Below are positions 1 through 8,602 of a stretch of DNA of 27,642 nucleotides, piece after piece. The stretch comes from Clostridia bacterium (lineage in GTDB: Bacteria > Bacillota > Clostridia > Oscillospirales > Acutalibacteraceae): the NCBI GenBank assembly GCA_017382915.1, contig JAFNZJ010000137.1, positions 1 through 27,642 of the forward strand. The letters run 5' to 3'. Position numbers and translations under genes: made by a program. The notes beneath the pieces were generated by a model. It was not told the origin of the DNA. It did not search any database and saw only the letters and a list, made by a program, of their open reading frames with translations. Each line of letters starts with the position of its first letter. Within the stretch, counting starts at the first letter, position 1.

Positions 1-939
1 AAAAATGAAGGTTGCCTTGACGATGTAGGCGGCTTTGGTGGTTGCTTTGGTCTTGACCTTACCGGAATAAAGGAGCCCGTGCTTGTTTCGGGTACCGATG
101 GTGTAGGCACCAAAATTAAGCTTGCAATGCTGCTTGATAAGCATGACACCATTGGTATTGACTGCGTTGCAATGTGCGCCAATGACATTATTTGCTGTGG
201 TGCAAAGCCACTTTTCTTCCTTGACTATATCGCCTGTGGCAAAAACTTCCCCGAAAAAATTGCTGAAATCGTAGGCGGTGTTGCTGAGGGCTGCGTTCAG
301 GCAGGTTGCGCCCTTATCGGTGGTGAAACCGCCGAACATCCCGGTCTAATGCCTGAGGATGACTATGACCTTGCAGGCTACTGCACAGGCGTGGTTGATA
401 AGTCAAAAATACTTGATAAAAATACCGTTACCGACGGTGACAAGGTTATAGCTCTTGCTTCAACAGGCGTTCACTCAAACGGCTTTTCGCTTGTTCGCAA
501 GGTATTTGATATTGAAAACACCGACCTTTCAGCCCCCAGGGCAGAGCTTGGCGGCAAATCACTTGGTGAAACACTTCTTACCCCCACCAAGATGTATGTT
601 AAATCAATGCTTGCCCTTTTTGATGAGGTTAAGGTTAAGGCGGTATCACACATTACAGGCGGCGGCTTTTATGAAAACATCCCCCGCGCATTGCCCAAAG
701 GCAAAAGCGTTAAGGTTGATAAAAGCGCACTTAAAATTCTGCCTATCTTTGAATATATTGCAAAGGTTGGCAATATTCCCGAGCGTGATATGTTCAACAC
801 CTTTAATATGGGCGTTGGTATGAGCGTTACCGTTGCTAAAGAGGATGCCGAAAAGGCGGTAGAAATTCTTCGTGCCAACGGTGAAGATGCCTATATCATA
901 GGTGAGGTTGTTTCATCCGATGAGGGCGTTATTTTATGA
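1..939 (+). CDS. purM: Phosphoribosylformylglycinamidine cyclo-ligase (AIR synthase), 5' partial
   Basis: PurM closes FGAM to aminoimidazole ribonucleotide with ATP, the fifth step of de novo purine synthesis in the cytoplasm. The reading frame is open from base 1, so the start lies upstream; 312 codons are present against roughly 340 usual for the family, so only about 30 N-terminal residues are missing. Family motifs visible are SGTDGVGTK (visible residues 30-38), the GGETAEHPG loop, and GGGFYENIPR in the C-terminal AIRS domain. A GTG at position 79 lies inside the conserved core and is not a start. The TGA stop overlaps the purN start (ATGA at 936-939), which indicates translational coupling. 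Family assignment is very secure; only the 5' boundary is unknown. Confidence 0.97.
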   Translation, partial: KNEGCLDDVGGFGGCFGLDLTGIKEPVLVSGTDGVGTKIKLAMLLDKHDTIGIDCVAMCANDIICCGAKPLFFLDYIACGKNFPEKIAEIVGGVAEGCVQAGCALIGGETAEHPGLMPEDDYDLAGYCTGVVDKSKILDKNTVTDGDKVIALASTGVHSNGFSLVRKVFDIENTDLSAPRAELGGKSLGETLLTPTKMYVKSMLALFDEVKVKAVSHITGGGFYENIPRALPKGKSVKVDKSALKILPIFEYIAKVGNIPERDMFNTFNMGVGMSVTVAKEDAEKAVEILRANGEDAYIIGEVVSSDEGVIL

Positions 940-1562
940 TGAAAAAAATTGTAGTTTTGGTTTCGGGTGGAGGCACCAATTTACAGGCCCTTATAAATGC
1001 CCAGCAGGCGGGGGAATTAGGTAACGGTAAAATCACCTGCGTAATTTCCTCCAAGGCGGATGCCTATGCGCTTACCCGCGCGGCTGAAGCCGGCATTAAA
1101 ACCCGCACCCTTATTAGAAAAGATTATAGCGACATTGCTTCATATAGTATAGCCATGCGTGATGCCCTTACTCAGGAGGGGGCAGACCTTGTGGTTTATG
1201 CAGGCTTTATGACCATACTTGATGAAAATGTCTGTGATGCCTTTAAAAATAAAATGATAAATGTTCACCCCGCCTTAATTCCGTCCTTTTGCGGCAAGGG
1301 TTTTTATGGGCTTTATGTTCATCAGGCCGCCCTTGAAAAGGGTGTTAAGGTTTCGGGCGCTACCGTTCACTTTGTTACGGCAGAGTGTGATGCAGGCCCC
1401 ATAATACTTCAAAAGGCGGTAGAGGTTATGGAGGGTGACACCCCCGAGCTTTTACAAAAAAGAATTATGGAGCAGGCTGAATGGAAGATTTTACCACAGG
1501 CCGTTAAGCTTTTCTGTGATGATAAAATAACCGTTAAGGACGGCAAAACAATTATTAAGTAA
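936..1562 (+). CDS. purN: Phosphoribosylglycinamide formyltransferase
   Basis: PurN transfers the formyl group of 10-formyl-THF to GAR, giving FGAR. The 208-residue protein has the nucleotide-binding start VLVSGGGTNLQA, the INVHPALIPSF active-site strand and GATVHFVTAECDAGPII. The catalytic triad known from E. coli PurN maps to N109, H111 and D152, all present. Two consecutive ATG codons open the gene (936 and 939); the first overlaps the purM stop, and either could be used. It precedes the IMP cyclohydrolase gene by 26 nt in the same purine operon. Its one-carbon donor is probably supplied by the fhs product encoded at the end of the cluster. Confidence 0.97.
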   Translation: MMKKIVVLVSGGGTNLQALINAQQAGELGNGKITCVISSKADAYALTRAAEAGIKTRTLIRKDYSDIASYSIAMRDALTQEGADLVVYAGFMTILDENVCDAFKNKMINVHPALIPSFCGKGFYGLYVHQAALEKGVKVSGATVHFVTAECDAGPIILQKAVEVMEGDTPELLQKRIMEQAEWKILPQAVKLFCDDKITVKDGKTIIK

Positions 1563-1588
1563 TTTAAACCTGAAAGGAATAAATAGTT

Positions 1589-2305
1589 ATGGAAATCAAG
1601 TCTATTGCAAATGAACTAAATTCATTACCCTATCATGGCCGTGGAATTATAATTGGCAAAAGTGCCGACGGCACCAAGGCAATCGCCGCCTATTTTATAA
1701 TGGGCAGAAGTGAAAACAGTCGCAACCGCGTATTTGTTGCCGACGGTGAGGGTATTCGCACACAGGCCTTTGATGAAAGCAAAATGACCGACCCACATCT
1801 TATTATTTATGCCCCTGTTAGGGTGCTTGGCAATAAAACAATTGTTACCAACGGTGACCAAACCGACACCATTTATGAGCTTATGGATAAGCAAATGACC
1901 TTTGAACAGGCACTTCGCACCCGTGAGTTTGAGGATGACGCACCAAACTACACCCCCAGAATTTCAGGTATTATTCGTCTTGAAAACGGCGATATGAACT
2001 TTGCAATGTCAATTTTAAAATCTGCCGAGGGTGACGGTTCATCCTGCCAGAGATATACCTATGCATATTCAAATCCCTTGAAGGGCAAGGCTAAATTTAT
2101 TCACACCTATAAGTGTGACGGCAACCCACTGCCAAGCTTTGAGGGTGAGCCAAAAACCTTAGAATTACCCGATACCGATATTGACAGCCTTACAAACCTT
2201 ATTTGGGAAAACCTTAATGAGGATAATAAAGTATCACTTTTTGTTAGATATATTGATTTAAAAAGTGGTTGCTATGAATCCCGCATTGTTAATAAAAACA
2301 AATAA
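1589..2305 (+). CDS. purO: IMP cyclohydrolase, PurO-type (archaeal-like family)
   Basis: This 238-residue protein looks like the IMP cyclohydrolase family first described as archaeal PurO, which closes FAICAR to IMP in the last step of the pathway. It shows the N-terminal pattern LNSLPYHGRGIIIGKSADG, a central PRISGIIRL segment, and a length typical of the family. It bears no resemblance to the MGS-like cyclohydrolase half of bacterial bifunctional PurH. The ATG at 1589 is preceded by an AAAGGA ribosome site. Context supports the function: the next gene encodes a PurH homologue without a cyclohydrolase domain, so this protein would supply the missing activity. I assign it by motif memory and context, and cannot name catalytic residues with certainty. 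Confidence 0.87.
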   Translation: MEIKSIANELNSLPYHGRGIIIGKSADGTKAIAAYFIMGRSENSRNRVFVADGEGIRTQAFDESKMTDPHLIIYAPVRVLGNKTIVTNGDQTDTIYELMDKQMTFEQALRTREFEDDAPNYTPRISGIIRLENGDMNFAMSILKSAEGDGSSCQRYTYAYSNPLKGKAKFIHTYKCDGNPLPSFEGEPKTLELPDTDIDSLTNLIWENLNEDNKVSLFVRYIDLKSGCYESRIVNKNK

Positions 2306-2320
2306 AAAGAGGTAATAAAA

Positions 2321-3505
2321 ATGAAAGAATTTGAACTTAAATATGGTTGTAACCCCAACCAAAAGCCCTCTAAAATATATATGGCAAACGGCGCCGAGCT
2401 GCCTATTGAAATACTTTCAGGTCGCCCCGGCTACATAAATTTTTTAGATGCCTTTAATTCATGGCAGCTGGTTAAGGAGCTTAAGGCGGCTTTAGGTCTT
2501 CCTGCCGTTACATCCTTTAAGCATGTAAGCCCCACCTCTGCGGCGGTTGGCGTACCCCTTTCAGATAAGCTTAAAAAGGCCTGCTTTGTTGATGATATTG
2601 AAGGTCTTGATGATTCACCCTTAGCCATGGCATACGCAAGGGCAAGGGGCACCGACCGTATGTGTTCATTTGGTGACTGGGTTGCCCTTTCAGATGTTTG
2701 TGATGTTACCACCGCTTTAATGATTAAGCGTGAGGTATCTGACGGTATCATCGCCCCCGGTTATGAGCCTGAAGCTCTTGAGATTTTAAAATCTAAAAGA
2801 AATGGCAACTATAACATAGTTAAAATTGACCCCGACTATGTACCTGAAGAGCTTGAAACCAAGCAGGTTTACGGCATCACCTTTGAGCAGGGTCGCAATA
2901 ATTTTGAAATAAATAAAGAACTTCTTTCAAACATTGTTACCGAAAATAAAGATTTACCTGAAAGCGCAGTAAGGGATTTAATCATTGCCCTTATCACCCT
3001 TAAGTACACCCAGTCCAACTCGGTTTGCTATGCGGTGGACGGTCAGGCAATCGGTGTTGGCGCAGGTCAGCAGTCGCGTATTCACTGCACCCGTTTGGCT
3101 GGCACCAAGGCAGACACTTGGTTCTTAAGACAGCATGATAAGGTTTTAAATCTGCCCTTTAAGAAGGATATTGCCAGACCCACCCGTGACAATGTTATTG
3201 ATGGTTATATCAACCGCAATGAGGAGGATGTAACGGCCGACGGCAACTGGCAAAAATACTTTACCACTAAGCCCGTCCCCCTTACCGATGAGGATATTAA
3301 GGCATACCTTAAAACCATTGATGGTGTGGCACTTGGTTCAGATGCCTTCTTCCCCTTTGATGATAATATTGAACGCGCAAAGCGCAGCGGTGTTAAATAC
3401 ATTGCAGAGCCGGGCGGTTCAATTCGTGACGATGCCGTTATTGACTGCTGTAATAAATACGGTATGGCAATGGCATTTACAGGTATGAGATTATTCCACC
3501 ACTAA
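2321..3505 (+). CDS. purH: AICAR transformylase (stand-alone PurH formyltransferase domain)
   Basis: This enzyme transfers the formyl group of 10-formyl-THF to AICAR, giving FAICAR. The protein has 394 residues, against about 510-530 for ordinary bifunctional PurH, and begins directly with the transformylase domain (FELKYGCNPNQKPSKIY). The N-terminal MGS-like IMP cyclohydrolase domain is absent. The catalytic Lys-His pair of the family is present in SFKHVSPTSAAV (K67, H68). The conserved SNSVCYAVDGQAIGVGAGQQSR and the C-terminal PGGSIRDD are also intact. It lies 15 nt after the PurO-type cyclohydrolase gene, so the two bifunctional activities are encoded as a separate adjacent pair. The GAGGT ribosome site sits 7 nt before the ATG. 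Confidence 0.95.
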   Translation: MKEFELKYGCNPNQKPSKIYMANGAELPIEILSGRPGYINFLDAFNSWQLVKELKAALGLPAVTSFKHVSPTSAAVGVPLSDKLKKACFVDDIEGLDDSPLAMAYARARGTDRMCSFGDWVALSDVCDVTTALMIKREVSDGIIAPGYEPEALEILKSKRNGNYNIVKIDPDYVPEELETKQVYGITFEQGRNNFEINKELLSNIVTENKDLPESAVRDLIIALITLKYTQSNSVCYAVDGQAIGVGAGQQSRIHCTRLAGTKADTWFLRQHDKVLNLPFKKDIARPTRDNVIDGYINRNEEDVTADGNWQKYFTTKPVPLTDEDIKAYLKTIDGVALGSDAFFPFDDNIERAKRSGVKYIAEPGGSIRDDAVIDCCNKYGMAMAFTGMRLFHH

Positions 3506-3529
3506 TTTTTTAGCGAGGTAGTAATTATT

Positions 3530-4822
3530 ATGAAGGTTATGGTTATAGGTGGCGGCGGTCGTGAGCATGCCATCATTAAGGCTATAAATAAAAGCCCCAA
3601 GGTAAAAACTATATATGCCCTGCCGGGTAACGGCGGTATAGCAGAGGATGCAATTTGCGTAAACATTGGCGCAAAGGATATTGCAGCCATTTGTGATTTT
3701 GCAAAAAAAGAAAATATTGATTATGCAGTGGTTGCCCCCGATGACCCGCTGGTTTTAGGCTGTGTTGATGCCTTAAATGAAATAGGCGTACCTTGTTTTG
3801 GTCCAAATAAGGCGGCAGCAATTATTGAGGGTAGTAAGGTATTTTCAAAAAACCTTATGAAAAAGTACAATATCCCCACTGCAGAGTATTTTGTCTTTAA
3901 TAGCGCCAATGATGCTTTAGAGCATCTAAAAACTGCCGACATTCCGGTAGTTATCAAGGCCGATGGCTTGGCGCTTGGTAAGGGCGTTATAATTGCTACC
4001 ACCCGCGATGAGGCAATAGATGCCGTACACTCCATTATGGAGGATAAGGTGTTTGGTGAAAGCGGCAACAATATTGTTGTTGAGGAATTTTTAACCGGTC
4101 CCGAGGTTTCGGTGCTTGCCTTTACTGATGGTAAAACAGTGGTGCCAATGGTTTCATCAATGGACCATAAGCGCGCAGGTGATAATGACACAGGTCTTAA
4201 CACAGGCGGTATGGGTACCGTAGCACCTAACCCATATTACACCGAAGATGTTGCAAAACAGTGTATGGACACCATATTCTTGCCCACCATAAAGGCCATG
4301 AAGGCCGAGGGCAGAACCTTTAAAGGTTGCCTTTATTTTGGCTTAATGCTTACCCCTAAAGGTCCAAAGGTTATTGAATATAACTGCCGTTTTGGTGACC
4401 CCGAAACACAGGTCGTTTTACCCCTTTTAGAAAGCGATTTGTTTGAAATTATGCAGTCGGTAACCAATGAAACCTTATCGGCAGAAAAGGTTAAGTTTAG
4501 TAGCGGTTCGGCCTGCTGTGTTATTGTGGCATCAAAGGGCTACCCCGTAAAATATGAAAACGGTTTTGAAATTAAACTGCCCACCCCTGATAATGACATT
4601 TGCTACTATGTTGCAGGTGCCAAAAAGCAGGATGGAAAACTGCTTTCGGCAGGTGGTAGGGTGCTTGGCGTTACCGCAGTTGGCAGTAATTTAAGTGATG
4701 CCATTGATAAGGCATACGCCGCCACCAAAAAGGTCCAGTTTGAAAACGGTTTTTACCGCAGTGATATTGGCCAAAAAGCATTAGCCAAAGCATTTAAACC
4801 TGAATCAGCCTTAAAGGGCTGA
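3530..4822 (+). CDS. purD: Phosphoribosylamine-glycine ligase (GAR synthetase)
   Basis: PurD joins phosphoribosylamine and glycine with ATP to make GAR. The 430-residue length is normal. Domains in order are an N-terminal preATP-grasp fold with the GGGGREHA signature (residues 8-15), an ATP-grasp core and a C-terminal domain. The core contains EEFLTGPEVSVLAF, DHKRAGDNDTGLNTGGMG and the metal/ATP site EYNCRFGDPETQ. The ATG at 3530 is preceded by a GAGGT ribosome site. It is 24 nt downstream of purH in the same operon. Its stop codon lies within a hairpin (4803-4824), and the 66-nt gap to purL is the widest within this part of the operon. Confidence 0.97.
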   Translation: MKVMVIGGGGREHAIIKAINKSPKVKTIYALPGNGGIAEDAICVNIGAKDIAAICDFAKKENIDYAVVAPDDPLVLGCVDALNEIGVPCFGPNKAAAIIEGSKVFSKNLMKKYNIPTAEYFVFNSANDALEHLKTADIPVVIKADGLALGKGVIIATTRDEAIDAVHSIMEDKVFGESGNNIVVEEFLTGPEVSVLAFTDGKTVVPMVSSMDHKRAGDNDTGLNTGGMGTVAPNPYYTEDVAKQCMDTIFLPTIKAMKAEGRTFKGCLYFGLMLTPKGPKVIEYNCRFGDPETQVVLPLLESDLFEIMQSVTNETLSAEKVKFSSGSACCVIVASKGYPVKYENGFEIKLPTPDNDICYYVAGAKKQDGKLLSAGGRVLGVTAVGSNLSDAIDKAYAATKKVQFENGFYRSDIGQKALAKAFKPESALKG

Positions 4823-4828
4823 TTTTAG
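4803..4828 (+). terminator. Weak intra-operon hairpin at the purD stop
   Basis: An 8-bp perfect inverted repeat, AATCAGCC (4803-4810) and GGCTGATT (4817-4824) with a 6-nt loop, straddles the purD stop codon and is followed by only a short T-rich stretch. It could be a weak terminator or an RNA processing/stability element that lowers purL expression relative to upstream genes. The T-tract is too short to call it a full terminator. Confidence 0.4.
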
Positions 4829-4888
4829 GTGGCTTTTGGCTCATTCGCACACATAGGCTTAAAGGCATATAACGGCTAGGAGGAAGTT

Positions 4889-7800
4889 ATGGTTTACAGA
4901 ATTTTTGTTGAAAAAAAGGCAGGTCTTCGCCATGAGGCCGACCATTTAAAGGAAGATATAGTTTCATTTTTGCAGATTAAAAGCCTTAAGGATTTAAGAC
5001 TTGTTAATCGTTATGATGTTGAAAATATTACCGAGGAGCTTTTCAAAACCTCGGTTTCTACCGTATTTTCAGAGCCCCAGCTTGATGAAACCTATTTTGA
5101 ATTTAGTGATGATACTGCAAAGGTTATATTTGCGGTTGAGTATCTGCCCGGTCAGTTTGACCAGCGTGCCGACTCGGCAGCACAGTGCGTTCAAATTATT
5201 TCCAAGGGCGACCGCCCCACAGTTCGCACCGCCAAGGTTTATGCCCTGTACGGCGACCTTACCGAGGATGAAATTTTAAAGATTAAAAAGTATGTTATCA
5301 ACCCTGTGGAGGCAAGAGAGGCCACTTTAGAAAAACCCGAAACCCTTGCAACCGAGTATGATATACCTACCACCGTTAAAACATTAGACGGATTTTTAAA
5401 GCTTGACAGAAAAGGTCTTGAGGAATTTGTTGCCGCCTATGGTCTTGCAATGGATGCCGATGATATTGCCTTTTGCCAAAACTACTTTAAAACCGAAGAT
5501 AGGGACCCAACCATTACCGAAATTCGTATGATTGATACCTATTGGTCTGACCACTGTCGTCACACCACCTTCTTAACCACTATTGATAGCGTTAAGTTTG
5601 AGGACAAGCTGCTTCAGTCGGCTTATGATGAATATATTGCCGCCCGCGCTGAGCTTGGTCGTACAAAGCCAATTAACCTTATGGATATTGGTACCCTTGC
5701 CGCCAAATACTTAAAAAAGCAGGGCAAGCTTCAAAAGCTTGATGAATCTGAAGAAATCAATGCCTGCACCGTTAAAATTAAGGTTGATGTTAACGGTGTT
5801 GAGGAGGATTGGTTGCTTTTATTTAAAAATGAAACCCATAACCACCCCACCGAAATTGAACCCTTTGGCGGTGCCGCTACCTGTATTGGCGGTGCTATTC
5901 GTGACCCGCTTTCAGGTCGTTCATATGTATATGGTGCAATGCGTGTTACAGGTGCAGCAAATCCGCTTCGCCAAGTTTCCCAGACTATGGAGGGTAAATT
6001 ACCCCAAAAGAAAATCGTTACAACCGCCGCCGCAGGTTACAGCTCTTACGGTAACCAAATAGGTCTTGCTACCGGCTTGGTTGATGAAATTTATCACGAT
6101 GGCTACGCCGCAAAGCGTATGGAAATTGGAGCCGTTGTTGCGGCCGCACCTGCTAAAAATGTTCGTCGTGAATGTCCCGCCGCGGGTGATAAGGTTATTT
6201 TACTTGGCGGCAGAACAGGTCGTGACGGTTGCGGTGGTGCTACCGGTTCTTCAAAATCACACAACCTGCAGTCACTTGAAAGCTGCGGTGCAGAGGTTCA
6301 AAAGGGTAACGCCCCTGAAGAACGCAAGTTACAGCGTTTGTTTAGAAATGCCGAAGCCTCGCTTTTAATTAAGCGTTGTAATGACTTTGGCGCAGGCGGT
6401 GTTTCGGTTGCCATTGGTGAGCTTGCAGATGGTCTTGTAATTGACCTTGATAAGGTGCCTAAAAAGTATGATGGTCTGGATGGTACCGAGCTTGCTATTA
6501 GTGAATCGCAGGAGCGTATGGCGGTTGTTGTTGAGCCACAGGATGTTGACCGTTTTATGGAAATTGCGGCAAGCGAAAACCTTGAAGCAACCGTAGTTGC
6601 TGAAGTTACTGCCGAGCCTAGACTTAAAATGCATTGGAACGGAAAAACAATTGTTGATGTTTCGCGCGAATTTTTAAATTCAAACGGCGCTGAAAAGCAT
6701 ATTGATATTGCCCCTGCCGCCGCTTGCAGCTATAAAAAGGAGGTTCCTGCCGATTTTAAAGACGGTATGACCGAGCTTGCAGGTGACCTTAATATTTGTT
6801 CAAAACGCGGACTTAGTGAACGCTTTGACTCCACCATTGGTGCGGGTACCGTGCTTATGCCCTTTGGCGGTAAAAATCAGCTTACCCCAATTCAGGCAAT
6901 GGCACATAAAATTTCACTTGAAAAGGGTCAAACCGACACCTGCTCACTTATGGCTTACGGCTATAACCCCTTTATTACCGAAAAAAGCCCCTATCACGGC
7001 GCATATTTGGCGGTTGTTGAATCGGTTGCAAAGCTTATTGCCACAGGTGCCAAGTTTGAAGATGTTTATTTAACCTTCCAAGAATATTTTGAAAAGCCTT
7101 TAAAGGATGCTAAGCGTTGGGGCAAGCCATTGGCCGCTCTTTTAGGCGCATTTAAGGCACAAAAAGAACTTGGCGTTGCCGCTATCGGCGGTAAGGATTC
7201 AATGAGCGGCTCATTTGAGGATTTAGATGTTCCGCCCACATTGGTTTCATTTGCCGTTACCACCGAAAAGTGCAAAAATGTTATATCGCCCGAATTTAAG
7301 GATGCAGGTCATAGGGTAGTGCTTATTGCCCCCGATTATGATGAAAACGGACTGCCCACCACATCATCACTTATGCGTGTGTTTGATGAGGTTAATGCCC
7401 TTATCCACAGCGGCGCCTGTAAAGCCTGCTACACCCTTGGTATGGGTGGCGTTGCCGAAGCCGTACTTAAAATGGCAATAGGTAATTCAATAGGCTTTAA
7501 TTTTGAAGATAACTTAACCCTTGATGATATTTTTGCCTATGGTTACGGTAGCTTTGTGTTAGAGCTTACCTATGCCAGTGGTATTGGTAAGGTAATCGGT
7601 ACCACCACCGAGCAGCAAAATATCACCTATAAGGGCGAAAAGCTTGATTTAGCAGACCTTTTGGATATTTATGAAAATAAGCTTGAAAGCGTATTCTCAT
7701 GCAATATTAAAACCGAGGGTAAAGATATTAAAGCCGTAAGTTATGACGGCGGCAAAAAGGTTAGCCCCACCATTAAGGTTGCTAAACCCAAGGTGCTTAT

Positions 7801-8581
7801 TCCTGTATTCCCCGGCACCAACTGTGAGTATGATTCGGCCCGTGCCGCTGAGCGCGCCGGTCTTGAGGCAGAGATTGTAGTTATTAAAAACTTAACTTCA
7901 TCCGCCATTGCTGAGTCAACCGAATATTTTGCAAAAAGGTTAGAGGATAGCCAAATCATATTTATCCCCGGCGGTTTCTCGGGCGGTGATGAGCCTGAAG
8001 GTTCGGGTAAATTTATTACCGCATTCTTCCGCAGTCCTGAAATTAAAGACGGTGTTATGAAGCTTCTTAAACAGCGCGATGGCTTGATGTGCGGTATTTG
8101 TAACGGCTTCCAGGCACTTATTAAGCTTGGCCTTGTACCCTTTGGTGAAATTATTGATACTGATGCGTCCTGTCCAACCCTTACCTTTAATACAATAGGT
8201 CGCCACCAGTCAAGAATAGTTCATACCCGCGTGGCATCCACCATGTCGCCTTGGATGAGTAAGGCCAAGGTGGGTGAGGTTTACACAGTGCCTATTTCAC
8301 ACGGTGAAGGTCGATTTATTGCAAGTGAAGATTTGGCAAAACAGTTGGAGGCTAACGGTCAAATTCTTACCCAGTATGTTGATTTAAACGGCAACCCAAC
8401 CGATGACATTCGCTTTAACCCCAACAATTCAGTATGGGCTATTGAGGGTATAACTTCACCCGACGGTCGCGTGCTTGGTAAAATGGGTCACAGTGAGCGT
8501 GTGGATGACAACCTTTACCGCAATGTTGAGGGTAACTATAATTTGGGTCTGTTTGACAGTGCAGCAGAATATTACAAATAA
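4889..8581 (+). CDS. purL: Phosphoribosylformylglycinamidine synthase, single-chain
   Basis: PurL converts FGAR, glutamine and ATP to FGAM. At 1230 residues this is the single-chain form that fuses synthetase and glutaminase, not the split PurS/PurL/PurQ set typical of Bacillus. Visible motifs in order are SDHCRHTTF (active-site H222/H225 region), LFKNETHNHPTE (314-321), the GGKDSMSG loop of the second synthetase half, and a C-terminal class I glutamine amidotransferase. In the latter, the nucleophile elbow GICNG places the catalytic Cys at 1071, with H1138 and E1140 in PISHGEGRF completing the triad. A strong AGGAGG ribosome site (4878-4883) fixes the ATG at 4889. It is part of the purine operon and is followed by fhs after 21 nt. 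Confidence 0.97.
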   Translation: MVYRIFVEKKAGLRHEADHLKEDIVSFLQIKSLKDLRLVNRYDVENITEELFKTSVSTVFSEPQLDETYFEFSDDTAKVIFAVEYLPGQFDQRADSAAQCVQIISKGDRPTVRTAKVYALYGDLTEDEILKIKKYVINPVEAREATLEKPETLATEYDIPTTVKTLDGFLKLDRKGLEEFVAAYGLAMDADDIAFCQNYFKTEDRDPTITEIRMIDTYWSDHCRHTTFLTTIDSVKFEDKLLQSAYDEYIAARAELGRTKPINLMDIGTLAAKYLKKQGKLQKLDESEEINACTVKIKVDVNGVEEDWLLLFKNETHNHPTEIEPFGGAATCIGGAIRDPLSGRSYVYGAMRVTGAANPLRQVSQTMEGKLPQKKIVTTAAAGYSSYGNQIGLATGLVDEIYHDGYAAKRMEIGAVVAAAPAKNVRRECPAAGDKVILLGGRTGRDGCGGATGSSKSHNLQSLESCGAEVQKGNAPEERKLQRLFRNAEASLLIKRCNDFGAGGVSVAIGELADGLVIDLDKVPKKYDGLDGTELAISESQERMAVVVEPQDVDRFMEIAASENLEATVVAEVTAEPRLKMHWNGKTIVDVSREFLNSNGAEKHIDIAPAAACSYKKEVPADFKDGMTELAGDLNICSKRGLSERFDSTIGAGTVLMPFGGKNQLTPIQAMAHKISLEKGQTDTCSLMAYGYNPFITEKSPYHGAYLAVVESVAKLIATGAKFEDVYLTFQEYFEKPLKDAKRWGKPLAALLGAFKAQKELGVAAIGGKDSMSGSFEDLDVPPTLVSFAVTTEKCKNVISPEFKDAGHRVVLIAPDYDENGLPTTSSLMRVFDEVNALIHSGACKACYTLGMGGVAEAVLKMAIGNSIGFNFEDNLTLDDIFAYGYGSFVLELTYASGIGKVIGTTTEQQNITYKGEKLDLADLLDIYENKLESVFSCNIKTEGKDIKAVSYDGGKKVSPTIKVAKPKVLIPVFPGTNCEYDSARAAERAGLEAEIVVIKNLTSSAIAESTEYFAKRLEDSQIIFIPGGFSGGDEPEGSGKFITAFFRSPEIKDGVMKLLKQRDGLMCGICNGFQALIKLGLVPFGEIIDTDASCPTLTFNTIGRHQSRIVHTRVASTMSPWMSKAKVGEVYTVPISHGEGRFIASEDLAKQLEANGQILTQYVDLNGNPTDDIRFNPNNSVWAIEGITSPDGRVLGKMGHSERVDDNLYRNVEGNYNLGLFDSAAEYYK

Positions 8582-8602
8582 AATTTAAAAGGTAGGTAAA
8601 TC

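Noticed and set aside
3721..4203. A 160-codon - strand frame inside purD
   Set aside because: It overlaps conserved ATP-grasp coding sequence of purD and shows Ser/Ala-rich shadow composition with no recognisable domain.
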